From Sialis fuliginosa (lineage: Eukaryota; Arthropoda; Insecta; Megaloptera; Sialidae): a DNA stretch of 64,000 nt. Both the position numbers and the translations under genes were made by a program. The first letter of the stretch is position 1, and every line of letters starts with the position of its first letter. Positions 24,077 to 35,357 of the stretch are shown in pieces. The stretch spans positions 25,990,267 to 26,054,266 of the forward strand of contig OY540809.1 in NCBI GenBank assembly GCA_961205875.1, written 5' to 3'. The notes beneath the pieces were generated by a model. It was not told where the DNA came from. It searched no databases and saw only the letters and a list, made by a program, of their open reading frames with translations.

Positions 24077-25139
24077 TTATCATTATTGCATTTATTTATA
24101 TTTGAATTACCGTAGAAGAAATATTATTTATATCTTTCAATATAAATATTAAGCGCTAAATAAAAAAGCGTTAATACATACAACTCAAATTATTAAATAA
24201 ATGAGTTCATTAAGTCTTAAACTTTACATTCTATTTTGTGATCTTTAATTCCGACCGGAAGGCATTAAAAAAGGGCACACATATGTACGATTTTTCACGT
24301 TTTGTACTCTATTTCTGACCCTATCACGAAATCTGACAAAATTGTAGAATACATTTTGGTTCTCTATAAAATTACAAAGAAAAAAATTCATTTTTTCGAA
24401 GATCTGATAAATCAAAAATTGATCAAATATGCTCAAAAATATGCCATTTTTTGTATATCGTCTCGCACATTTTTTTAACGATTCGAATGAGAAAATTTTG
24501 ATAGTATTTTTTTATTTGTACCAACTTGGCACGAAAAATACTGAACCGATTTTGATCAAACTTTCATTTTAGGAAAGCCTAACATTCTATAATTACTTAA
24601 GGCTATTTTATAGTTAAAATACCTACATATATAAAGATGAAAAGAAAAATCAAAGATTACTATGATGTTAAAATAATAAAACCGAAAATATATATTTTAG
24701 TATACACGTTACACAGCCTCTTGTTTGGCGACATAGTACTTCGTATCTATAAATCACCTAATGTTTGCTGTATAGTTTGGTATTCGATTAGTTTTTTAGT
24801 AGCAACAGCTTTTTTAAGTACCTACATCCAAAACACTAATATCCGAACAGCAAACAATTTACTAGGTCTATGTTTATACTGCAATTGTTTTTGTATCCAC
24901 AAAATCGCAAAATTGATTTACCAATCATTTTATAATTACTCGATTATTGTTTTTGGAATGGATTAAAAAGATTTTAACATTTTTTTTTATCAACAGTGGT
25001 ATTAAAATTTGTTTACAGTGATAATAAAAGGGTTTTGACATATTTTAGTTAGTTAAATTATTGAAGTATTCTAAAATGGATTAATTTATTATTCGAGTAC
25101 TTTAGTATTTACTAAACAAATTATCGAAATTATTTGAAA
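24077..25139. other. no convincing gene; one 109-codon frame
   Basis: A plus-strand frame at 24637-24966 encodes 109 residues with hydrophobic runs (LVYTLHSLLFGDIVL, IVWYSISFLVATAFLS) and many cysteines. It matches no family I recognise, and a frame of this length can occur by chance once in a window this AT-rich. At 24530-24580, ACTGAACCGATTTTGATCAA resembles a Helitron module. Confidence 0.3.
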
Positions 25140-25462
25140 CTAGCTGATACCCGTGACTTCGTTCGCGTGGAATTTAGGTTAGTGAAAACAACACAATGAA
25201 GTTAGGTTAGATAGATAATACAAATTTCTGTTATTATAATCGATAAAATAGGTTTTTAGTTTCGCATTTGCATGTCTACGCCAAAATGTATACCGTTAGC
25301 GTGTACAAATGTTACACACCCATTTTTGATCTAATAAATTTTCGGGATACAAATTAGCCTATGTCCTTCCTCAGGATGCAAACTATCTCCATGCCAAATT
25401 TCATCAAAATCGGTTCAGTGGCTTAGCTGTGAAAAGGTAACAAACAGACACGTTATAATGGA
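25140..25462 (-). mobile_element. Helitron-like element
   Basis: Minus strand: it ends GGTATCAGCTAG at 25140, with CCACGCGAACGAAGTC upstream of the end. Other modules are ATCCTGAGGAAGGACATAGG, GAACCGATTTTGATGAAATT and TGTCTGTTTGTTACC. The 5' head lacks most of the TACTAATATTATAAATGCG segment but keeps TCCAT at 25462. It is about 320 bp and non-coding. Confidence 0.7.
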
Positions 25463-25818
25463 TTTTAATAGGTAATACCTGAAAATGTTTGATTTAATTT
25501 TTGTTCTATATTATTATTTTTGAATTTCTTTTCATAAACTGTGTTTTATTAAGCTCTTCGCAAATAATTTCCACATTACAGAGGTGATACTTCAGTATAT
25601 TATAATTAATGGGTGCAGTTAATGGGTGCACGTATAATTTATCCTGGCGTAGCTGCGGATGATAATAATGAAACACTTTTACTGTTGAAACTAGAACTGA
25701 ATACTAAATCTCTTAATGAGATATTCCAGGGGTAGTGAAATGGAACTTAAATAGTTCTTAAAATTAATGTGAAATAATATTTTATATTACTTTGCTCTTT
25801 ATTACAAGGTTGGTTATA
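25463..25818. other. no gene seen
   Basis: AT-rich flank of the giant inverted-repeat element. Confidence 0.4.
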
Positions 25819-25844
25819 GGGAAAAGCACTCTGAGATGGCATAC
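25819..25844 (+). repeat. left terminal inverted repeat of the giant element
   Basis: GGGAAAAGCACTCTGAGATG followed by GCATAC matches the inverted right end with only a few differences across 26 positions. The core GAGATGGCATA recurs inside the element. Confidence 0.75.
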
Positions 25845-26007
25845 ATTTTGGAAAACCTTCAATTCTGAAAAAAATTAGAAGTATAAAATAAGTTAAATAT
25901 AACTATCATTTTATTTAATCAATTGTTAATTATTAATAACCGCGAACAAAAATAACAATTACTATTATCATTTTGACGCAAATAAAGAGCAAAAAAAACA
26001 TTCTTAC

Positions 26008-26023
26008 TATGCCATCTCACATG
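26008..26023 (-). repeat. internal copy of the terminal GAGATGGCATA word
   Basis: TATGCCATCTCACATG repeats the terminal word in opposite orientation. Similar copies lie near the right end at 32730-32742, 32773-32788 and 33102-33113. Clustered subterminal copies are what transposase-binding sites look like; this is inference. Confidence 0.5.
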
Positions 26024-26179
26024 ATAGTTCTCTAGTGATGAATAAAAAAATTATAAAAAAATATGAAATAGTGTAACAAATTACCAATTTTGCTGTTTTC
26101 GCTAAACCTATGCAAACGATACACCATACTATGGCACGCCGTTTTACTTTTTAATAGTAAAAAAAAAATTCCGTCAAAA

Positions 26180-26400
26180 TTAAATTACGATCATAAAAAT
26201 GAATTATGTTGTGACATAATTTTAATTCAATGAATTAAAATTATGTCTCGACATAATTTTAATTCCCTATTTTTATTATGTTGCAACATAATAATAATAC
26301 ATCAAATTAAAATTATACTCTGATATTTAATATTTCATTGAATTTTTTTTATGCTACAGCATAAAAATAATAAGAGGAATTAAAATTGTATCTGCATAAA
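26180..26400. repeat. left zone of short palindromes
   Basis: Successive words such as AATTATGTTGTGACATAATT and AAAATTATGTCTCGACATAA are imperfect palindromes about 30-36 bp long, with TTATG...CATAA cores. They grade into the 99-bp array. The mirrored zone on the right is 31880-32580. Confidence 0.7.
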
Positions 26401-27855
26401 AAAAAATTCAGAATTAAAATTATGTACATAATTTTAATTCATGAATTATTATTATGTACATAATTTTAATTCGTGAATTATAATTCAGTAAATAAAAATG
26501 ATGCACGTTATTTTATTTTAGAATTAAAATTATGTACATAATAATAATTCAACGAATTTTTATTTTAGAACTAAAATCATGTACAAAATTTTAATTCTAA
26601 AATAAAAATTACATGCAAAATTTATACTTTATAATTAAAATGATGCACGAATTTTTTTGTTACAATTAAAATTATGTACATAATTTTAATTCTAAAATAA
26701 AAATTACGTGCAGAATTTTTATTTTAAAATTAAAATGATGCACGCATTTTTCTATTACAATTAAAATTATGTACATAATTTTAATTCAAACATTCAATTC
26801 TGTATGTGTAATAATTTTAAATTTAAGAATTAAAATGATACACGAATTTTTTTGTTACAATTAAAATTATGTACATAATTTTAATTCAAACATTCAATTT
26901 TTCACGTGTATTAAATTTTATTAAGAATTAAAATGATACACGAATTTTTTTGTTACAATTAAAATTATGTGCATAATTTTAATTCAAACATTCAATTTTG
27001 CACGTGTAGTAAATTTTATTTTAGAATTAAAATGATACACGAATTTTTTTTTTACATTTAACATTATGTACATAATTTTAATTCAAGCATTCAATTTTGC
27101 ATGTATTTTAGTTTTTTTTTTCGAATTAAAATGATACACGAATTTTTTTGTTACAATTAAAATTATGTACATAATTTTAATTCAAACATTTAATTTTACA
27201 TGTATTTTAATTTTTATTTTAGAATTAAAATGATGTACGAATTTTTATGTTACAATTAAAATTATGTACATAATTTTAATTCAAGCATACAATTTTGCAT
27301 GTATTTTAATTTTTATTTTAGAATTAAAATGATGTACGAATTTTTATGTTACAATTAAAATTATGAACATAATTTTAATTCAAGCATACAATTTTGCATG
27401 TATTTTAATTTTTATTTTAGAATTAAAATGATGTACGAATTTTTATGTTACAATTAAAATTATGTACATAATTTTAATTCAAACATTTAATTTTACATGT
27501 GTAATAATTTTTATTTTAGAATTAAAATGTTACACGAATTTTTATGTTACAATTAAAATTATGTACATAATTTTAATTCAAGCATACAATTTTGCATGTA
27601 TTTTAATTTTTATTTTAGAATTAAAATGATGTACGAATTTTTATGTTACAATTAAAATTATGTACATAATTTTAATTCAAGCATACAATTTTGCATGTAT
27701 TTTAATTTTTATTTTAGAATTAAAATGATGTACGAATTTTTATGTTACAATTAAAATTATGTACATAATTTTAATTCAAGCATACAATTTTGCATGTATT
27801 TTAATTTTAATTTTAGAATTAAAATGATGTACGAATTTTTTAGTTACAATTAAAA
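26401..27855. repeat. left satellite array, 99-bp units
   Basis: The word GAATTAAAATGATGTACGAA recurs at about 27222, 27321, 27420, 27519, 27618, 27717 and 27816, an exact 99-bp spacing. Each unit holds AATTAAAATTATGT plus its mirror ACATAATTTTAATT, a perfect 28-bp palindrome, followed by CAAGCATACAATTTTGCATG. Units become more diverged and less regular toward the outer edge (26400-27000), while central units are nearly identical, suggesting recent amplification or homogenisation nearest the centre. Confidence 0.9.
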
Positions 27856-28794
27856 TCCATACTAATATTATAAATGCGAAAGTGTGTCTGTCTGTGTGTC
27901 TGTCTGTTACCTTTTCACGGCTAAACTACTGAACCGATCTTGATGAAATTTGGCAGTGAGATAGCTTGCATCTCGTGGACGGACATAGGCTACTTCGTAT
28001 CTCGAAAATTCAACCCCTATTGAATTGCAAGGGGGTGGAAATATTTTATTTTTTTCAGTAATTAATATTTTACCCCCCGTTACATATGAAGGGTTGTAAG
28101 TGGTTTAATTAGATCCGGCGGGAAAAATACTACGGGGGTGGGGGTTTTAGGGGGAAAAACAACCCTCTATCTCGCATAGGAGCCGAGATATTTACGATTT
28201 TGTATAATGAAAGAAAACCAAAAATAAGACAATTTTTATATTTTACCCCCTGTCGCATATGAGGGGTTGTCATTGGTTTCGTTTAATCTGTTGGAAAAAA
28301 TACTACAGAAGAGGGGTTATTAGAGGGAAAAATCAAACCCTTATCAGATAATCTCGCATAAGAATCGACACTTATATTATAAATGCGAAAGCGTGTTTCT
28401 CAGTCTGTCTATTTGTTACGTGTTCACGGCTAAACCGCTTTACCGATCTTGATGAAATTTGGCAGCGATATAGATTGCATCCAGAGAAAGTACATAGGCT
28501 ACTTTGTATCTCGAAAATTCAACCCCTATTGAATTGCAAGGGGGTGGAAATATTTTTTTTTTTCAGTAATTAATATTTTACCCCCCGTTACATATGAAGG
28601 GTTGTAAGTGGTTTCATTAGATCCGGTGGGAAAAATACTACGGGGGTGGGGGGTTTAGGGGGAAAAACAACCCTCTATCTCGCATAGGAGCCGAGATATT
28701 TACGATTTTGTATAATGAAGAAAACCAAAAATAAGAATATTTTAATATTTCGTCCCCTGCCACATATGAAGGGTTGTTATTGGTTTCAATTTTG
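27856..28794 (+). mobile_element. Helitron-like pieces, left half of the central inverted pair
   Basis: It begins TCCATACTAATATTATAAAT at 27856 directly after an A in the satellite, with GTGTCTGTCTGTGTGTC, GAACCGATCTTGATGAAATT and CTTGCATCTCGTGGACGG. A second start-like segment (TTATATTATAAATGCGAAAG) begins at about 28369 and repeats the modules. The longer body includes ACCCCCCGTTACATATGAAG and GATCCGGCGGGAAAAATAC. No CTAG 3' end is present; the sequence breaks off at the palindrome centre. Confidence 0.8.
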
Positions 28795-28935
28795 CTTGTA
28801 TTTTAATTTTAATTTTAGAATTAAAATGATACACGCATTTTGATTCTGTTGTATTTTTCCCTCCGGATCTAATGAAACCACTTACAACCCTTCATATGTA
28901 ACGGGGGGTAAAATATTAATTACTAAAAAAAAATA
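28795..28935. repeat. spacer at the palindrome centre
   Basis: About 140 bp separates the mirrored GGTTTCAATTTTGC / GCAAAATTGAAACC points. It contains one satellite scrap (TTAGAATTAAAATGATACAC) and a Helitron-body scrap in right-arm orientation. This asymmetry fits rearrangement at an inverted-repeat centre. Confidence 0.6.
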
Positions 28936-29883
28936 ATGCAAAATTGAAACCAATAACAACCCTTTATATGTGACAGGGGATGAAATATTAAAATATTCTT
29001 ATTTTTGGTTTTCTTTCTTAAGACAAAATCGTAAATATCTCGGCTCCTATGCGAGATAAAGGGTTGTTTTTCCCCCTAAAACCTCCACCCCCGTAGTATT
29101 TTTACCGCCGGATCTAATGAAACCACTTACAACCCTTCATATGTAACGGGGGGTAAAATATTAATTACTAAAAAAAATTAAAATTTTCCACCCCCTTGAA
29201 ATTCCTTAGGGGTTGAAATTTCGAGATACAAAGTAGCCTATGTACTTTCTCTGGATGCAATCTATATCGCTGCCAAATTTCATCAAGATCGGTAAAGCGG
29301 TTTAGCCGTGAACACGTAACAAATAGACAGACTGAGAAACACGCTTTCGCATTTATAATATAAGTGTCGATTCTTATGCGAGATTATCTGATAAGGGTTT
29401 GATTTTTCCCTCTAATAACCCCTCTTCTGTAGTATTTTTTCCAACAGATTAAACGAAACCAATGACAACCCCTCATATGCGACAGGGGGTAAAATATAAA
29501 AATTGTCTTATTTTTGGTTTTCTTTCATTATACAAAATCGTAAATATCTCGGCTCCTATGCGAGATAGAGGGTTGTTTTTCCCCCTAAAACCCCCACCCC
29601 CGTAGTATTTTTCCCGCCGGATCTAATTAAACCACTTACAACCCTTCATATGTAACGGGGGGTAAAATATTAATTACTGAAAAAAATAAAATATTTCCAC
29701 CCCCTTGCAATTCAATAGGGGTTGAATTTTCGAGATACGAAGTAGCCTATGTCCGCCCTCGGGATGCAAGCTATCTCACTGCCAAATTTCATCAAGATCG
29801 GTTCAGTGGTTTAGCCGTGAAAAGGTAACAGACAGACACACAGACAGACAGACACACTTTCGCATTTATAATATTAGTATGGA
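28936..29883 (-). mobile_element. Helitron-like pieces, right half of the central inverted pair
   Basis: This is the reverse complement of 27856-28794, including both start-like segments (about 29369 and 29883) and the same junction with satellite sequence (GGATTTTAATTGTAAC). Many long identical blocks remain, such as CCCACCCCCGTAGTATTTTT and CTCGGCTCCTATGCGAGATA, so the two halves duplicated or were homogenised recently. Confidence 0.85.
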
Positions 29884-31880
29884 TTTTAATTGTAACAAAA
29901 AAATTCGTACATCATTTTAATTCTAAAATAAAAATTAAAATACATGCAAAATTGAATGCTTGAATTAAAATTATGTACATAATTTTAATTGTAACATAAA
30001 AATTCGTACATCATTTTAATTCTAAAATAAAAATTAAAATACATGCAAAATTGAATGCTTGAATTAAAATTATGTACATAATTTTAATTGTAACATAAAA
30101 ATTCGTACATCATTTTAATTCTAAAATAAAAATTAAAATACATGCAAAATTGAATGCTTGAATTAAAATTATGTACATAATTTTAATTGTAACAAAAAAA
30201 TTCGTGTAACATTTTAATTCTAAAATAAAAATTGAAATACATGCAACTTTGAATGTTTGAATTAAAATTATGTACATAATTTTAATTGTAACAAAAAAAT
30301 TCGTGTAACATTTTAATTCTAAAATTAAAATTAAAATACATGCAAAATTGAATGCTTGAATTAAAATTATGTACATAATTTTAATTGTAACATAAAAATT
30401 CGTACATCATTTTAATTCTAAAATAAAAATTAAAATACATGCAAAATTGTATGCTTGAATTAAAATTATGTACATAATTTTAATTGTAACATAAAAATTC
30501 GTACATCATTTTAATTCTAAAATAAAAATTAAAATACATGCAAAATTGTATGCTTGAATTAAAATTATGTACATAATTTTAATTGTAACATAAAAATTCG
30601 TACATCATTTTAATTCTAAAATAAAAATTAAAATACATGCAAAATTGTATGCTTGAATTAAAATTATGTACATAATTTTAATTGTAACATAAAAATTCGT
30701 ACATCATTTTAATTCTAAAATAAAAATTAAAATACATGCAAAATTGAATGCTTGAATTAAAATTATGTACATAATTTTAATTGTAACAAAAAAATTCGTG
30801 TAACATTTTAATTCTAAAATAAAAATTAAAATACATGCAACTTTGAATGTTTGAATTAAAATTATGTACATAATTTTAATTGTAACAAAAAAATTCGTGT
30901 AACATTTTAATTCTAAAATAAAAATTAAAATACATGCAAAATTGAATGCTTGAATTAAAATTATGTACATAATTTTAATTGTAACATAAAAATTCGTACA
31001 TCATTTTAATTGTAAAATAAAAATTAAAATACATGCAAAATTGTATGCTTGAATTAAAATTATGTACATAATTTTAATTGTAACATAAAAATTCGTACAT
31101 CATTTTAATTCTAAAATAAAAATTAAAATACATGCAAAATTGAATGCTTGAATTAATATTATGTACATAATTTTAAATGTAAAAAAAAATTCGTGTAACA
31201 TTTTAATTCTAAAATAAAAATTATTACACATGTAAAATTTAATGTTTGAATTAAAATTATGTACATAATTTTAATTGAAACAAAAAAATTCGTGTATCAT
31301 TTTAATTCGAAAAAAAAACTAAAATACATGCAAAATTGAATGCTTGAATTAAAATTATGTACATAATGTTAAATGTAACAAAAAAATTCGTGTATCATTT
31401 TAATTCTTAATAAAATTTAATACACGTGAAAAATTGAATGTTTGAATTAAAATTATGTACATAATTTTAATTGTAACAAAAAAATTCGTGTATCATTTTA
31501 ATTCTAAAATAAAAATTACTACACGTGCAGAATTGAATGTTTGAATTAAAATTATGTACATAATTTTAATTGTAACAAAAAAATTCGTGTATCATTTTAA
31601 TTCTTAATAAAATTTAATACACGTAAAAAATTGAATGTTTGAATTAAAATTATGTACATAATTTTAATTGTAACATAAAAATGCGTGCATCATTTTAATT
31701 CTAAAATAAAAATTCTGCATTTAATTTTTATTTTAGAATTAAATTTATGTACATAATTTTAATTGTAACAAAAAAATTCGTGTATTATCTTTATTATAAA
31801 ATAAAAATTCTACATGTAATTTTTATTTTAGAATTAAAATTATGTACATAATTTTAATTCACCGTATTTCTATTATAATC
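29884..31880. repeat. right satellite array, 99-bp units in reverse orientation
   Basis: These units are the reverse complement of the left array: TTTTAATTCTAAAATAAAAA, TTAAAATACATGCAAAATTG, then the same 28-bp palindrome. There are roughly a dozen more units than in the left arm, accounting for the arm length difference. Two 88-residue minus-strand frames (30110-30376, 30704-30970) are translations of the array with a 33-residue period and are not genes. Confidence 0.9.
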
Positions 31881-32580
31881 CACATTATTTTGATTCTCGA
31901 ATTAAAATTTTGTACATAATTGAACTGTTATGTCGTAGTATGATTTTAATTCTTTGAATTATTATTATGTACATAAATTTAATTCATGAATTAAAATTAT
32001 GTACATAATTTTAATTCAATGAATTAAAATTATGTCGTGACATAATTTTAATTCGTCGAATTATTATTATGTCGGGACATAATTTTAATTCGCCAAATTG
32101 TTATTATGTTGTAACAATAAAAATTCGGCATTAAATTTATGTCACAACATAATAATAAATCGTTTCAAAGAATAAAATTTATGTCATGACTTAAAAATAA
32201 TTCAATGAATTATTTTTATGTCCTGACATAATATTAATTCGACGAATTAAAATTATGTCACGACATAATTTTAATTCATTGAATTAAAATTATGCTGTGA
32301 CATAATTTTAATTCGTCGTATTTTAATTATGCTGCAACATAATAATAATCGCAGAATTATTATTATGTCGGGACATAATTTTAATTCATTGAATTATTAT
32401 TATGTCGTGACATAATTTTAATGATTTAATTTTATGTTGGGACATAATAAAAATTATTTAAATTTATGTTGTGACATAATAATAATTCAATGAATTTCCT
32501 ATGCTCTCTTATGTATTCGAAATTAATTTTATGTTAAAGCATAATTTTAAATATATTTTATTATGCTGTGACATAATAAA
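31881..32580. repeat. right zone of short palindromes
   Basis: GAATTAAAATTATGTCGTGA, CATAATTTTAATTCGTCGAA, TTATTATTATGTCGGGACAT and similar words tile this zone. Most are self-complementary around a TTATG-CATAA core with spacing of about 35 bp. It mirrors 26180-26400 but is longer. Confidence 0.75.
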
Positions 32581-33118
32581 AATGTGTACAAAAAATTTCG
32601 TTTTTTTTTTAAATTCAAAAACATGTTTTTTATTTTATATGTAAAAATTTTACCATTAAAAAGTAAAACGGCGTGCCATACCATACGTCAACATAATAAA
32701 AAACAAATAATAAATAAATTATCATTCCTCTGAGATGGCATATTAAATTATATTAACTAAATTAAGTATACGTATGTCATCTTACATGAATTCTAATTGT
32801 TGATATAATGCATTTTTTAAATATATTTATTCTATTTTTTATACAAAAAATATATAACTATGATATTAAGAAATGAATACTACACTAAATAAAATTTTCG
32901 TACTTATCAAATTTCAAATAGTTTTAATAATAAAACAAAATTTCAATAGTTTAAAAAAAAATTTTTTTTTAACACAAAAATATATAAAACGGAACAACGT
33001 CGTCATTCACTGTATAGTTTAAAAAAATCATTATTTCATTTATTTGTTGTCCAACATCACCTAGTGTCTTATAGAATAACTACTTTTTGAGTTAAACGGT
33101 TGTATGCCATCTTAGAAA

Positions 33119-33144
33119 GTATGCCGTCTCAGAATACTTTCCCC
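33119..33144 (-). repeat. right terminal inverted repeat of the giant element
   Basis: GTATGCCGTCTCAGAATACT then TTCCCC is the inverted counterpart of 25819-25844. An extra GTATGCCATCTTAG copy lies just inside at 33102. Confidence 0.75.
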
Positions 33145-33151
33145 TACCCAC

Positions 33152-33472
33152 TAGAGATGTATAATTCATGAACGATTCGTTCTTTTGGAACGATTCTTTT
33201 CGGTTAACGAATCGACTCGAGTCAGTATTTTGAATATAAAAGAAAAGATTCATATAATATTGTACAATAATTACAATATATACCTACATAAACAAATTTT
33301 TTATGTGAGCAAAAAAAAGTATAAAAATTTTATAAAAAGGTCTTCAATTTTTCTTTTTGCATATTCTACAAGTGAATGACTCACTGAACGAATCAGTAAG
33401 AACGATTCTTATAACTGAATTGATTCAAATGACTCGAGTCACTAAAAAGACTCATTTTTCCCATCTGTATTA
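33152..33472. mobile_element. hAT-type MITE next to the giant element
   Basis: TACCCAC occurs on both sides (33145-33151, 33473-33479), consistent with a target duplication of 7 bp, or 8 with one mismatch. The left end TAGAGATG and the right end, inverted, TACAGATGGGAAAA share the AGATG word. Subterminal GAACGATTCGTTC and GACTCGAGTCA motifs are repeated in both arms. Short chance frames across it are not genes. Confidence 0.6.
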
Positions 33473-33479
33473 TACCCAC

Positions 33480-34674
33480 AATATCAATGATGGAAAGCAA
33501 AAACCAAATAAGCGACATATTGAATTATATATACCATTAAAATGGATATTTCAAGCCGCATCGAATGGTATATTTTATATTCATCATAACTCTACGAAGA
33601 AAAATATGCCTATTGTATTACAGTAAAAACACTGTCATTTTGATTTTTAAAAGAAAACTCTTACAATAAGCGACATCATATATCACATGGACATTAGTTC
33701 ATTAAAAAATCGTGACTAATTTTAGTAAATGTAAGAAAAAAGTGTTATGTACCTCATCTAAGGTATATAAAGACAAGGTAGTCTCAACAATTCCTTGACC
33801 AATCAGCATTGGCGCGAGAATTGTCGTCACTTGGGGGATGTATTCAAATGCTATAAATGTATAATAGAATATCAATTACACTTTACTTTATTTATTCTTG
33901 TTTTTGTATTTTTTGATATTTTACAACACAATAATCAAATAAGTACAAATTCGACATAGCAAAATCATGAAGAGCTGTCAGAATCACATAACGTATTGCC
34001 AACTTAAGAAAAGTAAAAATGACGCTTCTCGAATAGACCATAAATTATCTGTGACAGCTTTTTAAATGATTTTGCAATGTCGAATTTGTACGTGTTGTGC
34101 TATTATAAATACTAATTAATACGTTACTGATGCCTTGGAAACAAATGCAACTAAATTTAAATTGTTAAATTATAATAATAAAAATAATGTGTTTTATGTT
34201 TTCGAAATTGTAGAAAACTAATATTTATAATACAAAGGGGAGTTTTATTTCTGACAAATCCCAATGAAATTTTTCATATATTAAAAATTATTTAAAAATA
34301 ATTATTTATTTAAGAACATGGAAGTTATGTAGGTATGGTTCTCCACAACGATATGTTTTCATCTCACCTTCGCGTCAATATACATATTTTATAATTGTAA
34401 ATATTATTTTTAAAAATCTATTAATTTTGAAATATACGAATATTTTGTACATTCCTGAATCGCACACCTGCATTTCACTAAGCGGTGTAATGGTTTTCCA
34501 GAAAACGTAATACTTCAAATCCTTTTACCCAACATAGCTTTCGTTTGTAGAACGTAAATTACAGAAATAACATATGTACACAAAATGATATCGTTTATGA
34601 AGTAGTGCATTAAAATTATACTTTTCCTTTTTTACTTTCTCTGTTATCTTATTGTTAGACATCATTAGGGAACG
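33480..34674. other. no gene seen; contains a MITE-B fragment
   Basis: Besides the MITE-B piece at 33764-33842 nothing is recognised. An 89-codon frame (33357-33626) starts in the preceding MITE and has no motif. Confidence 0.4.
33764..33842 (+). mobile_element. MITE-B fragment
   Basis: AAGGTATATAAAGACAAGGT, AGTCTCAACAATTCCTTGAC and CAATCAGCATTGGCGCGAGA join the two ends of MITE-B, with the interior deleted. Confidence 0.5.
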
Positions 34675-34990
34675 TTCATTAATTACGTGGGGGTTTAGGG
34701 GATTCGTAAAATCTTACGAGTCCTTACGAGGGATAGGAGGAGGGGTCAAAAGCGTTAGTTACGTAAGGTTTTCTTTGTAATTACTTATTTTAAAATACGT
34801 TAATTGAAATTTCGGCTGTTGTAATTACTTTTTCGTATATTGAATCAATTACAAATTTTTAATCAATGTACTTTGATACTACTATACATATATTAAAAAA
34901 ACTAATATAATGATGGGGAGGGGATCACTTTATACGATCGGATCCTTATAAGGGAAGGGGGGGGGGTCGAAAATTTGAAAAATCATCCTT
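34675..34990. mobile_element. possible PIF/Harbinger- or ISL2EU-like MITE remnant
   Basis: AGGGAACGTTCATTAATTAC followed by GTGGGGG resembles the GG...CCATAAATTACGTCAC end of the element at 51394. G-rich blocks GGGATAGGAGGAGGGGTC and GGGAAGGGGGGGGGGTCG lie near both edges. The right boundary and target site are unclear. Confidence 0.35.
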
Positions 34991-35357
34991 ACGTATAATA
35001 TTATTATTTTTAATTTGGGAGCTTATATCATCTGTAATTGTATTTTTACAGTTTATTTTATAATTTGTTTATAGTTTAGAGTCTAGACCAACGTTTCGTC
35101 ACACGTTGACTGAATCAACGATAAATAATAAGAATGACTATAGAAGAACAGTAGAAGTCTTGAAGGTTTTAAATTTTAGATGCGAATTCATATTTAAAAA
35201 AATCCATTGTAGATTCTTTTTGATCAAAGTTGTAGTTAAATGTCATGTTCATTTATACCGGAAGCGAAGCAAACAGCGGAACTAGACGTCAAGAGTCTGT
35301 CTCGAACAAAGAGACCAAATTGGTGCTACACTGTTGCACGTTTGAGAGGTTGTACAC
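34991..35357. other. no gene seen
   Basis: Unassigned AT-rich DNA. Confidence 0.35.

Larger units (their letters stand above)
25819..33144. mobile_element. giant foldback-like inverted-repeat element (about 7.3 kb)
   Basis: The left terminus GGGAAAAGCACTCTGAGATG continues GCATAC. The right terminus, inverted, reads GGGGAAAGTATTCTGAGACG then GCATAC. TA lies outside each (25817-25818, 33145-33146). Further in, ATGGCACGCCGTTTTACTTT (from 26131) is mirrored exactly at 32659-32678. Inside that, both arms carry 99-bp tandem units, and the centre is an inverted pair of Helitron pieces. The right arm is about 1.2 kb longer through extra satellite units. No coding region exists; long frames in the arrays arise because 99 is a multiple of three. 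Long arms made of tandem subrepeats resemble foldback (FB/Galileo-type) elements. The mobilising enzyme is unknown. Confidence 0.8.

Noticed and set aside
30110-30970. Two 88-residue minus-strand frames with a 33-residue internal period (MYIILIQAFNFACI...)
   Set aside because: They are translations of the 99-bp satellite; the frame stays open because the period is a multiple of three. No start, splice or composition signal supports a protein.
26401-31880. A CRISPR-like array of repeats and spacers
   Set aside because: The regular 99-bp period is tandem satellite without unique spacers, in eukaryotic-type DNA.
25819-33144. A viral or Polinton-type element inside the large terminal repeats
   Set aside because: No polymerase, capsid, protease or integrase frame is present; the interior is satellite and Helitron pieces.
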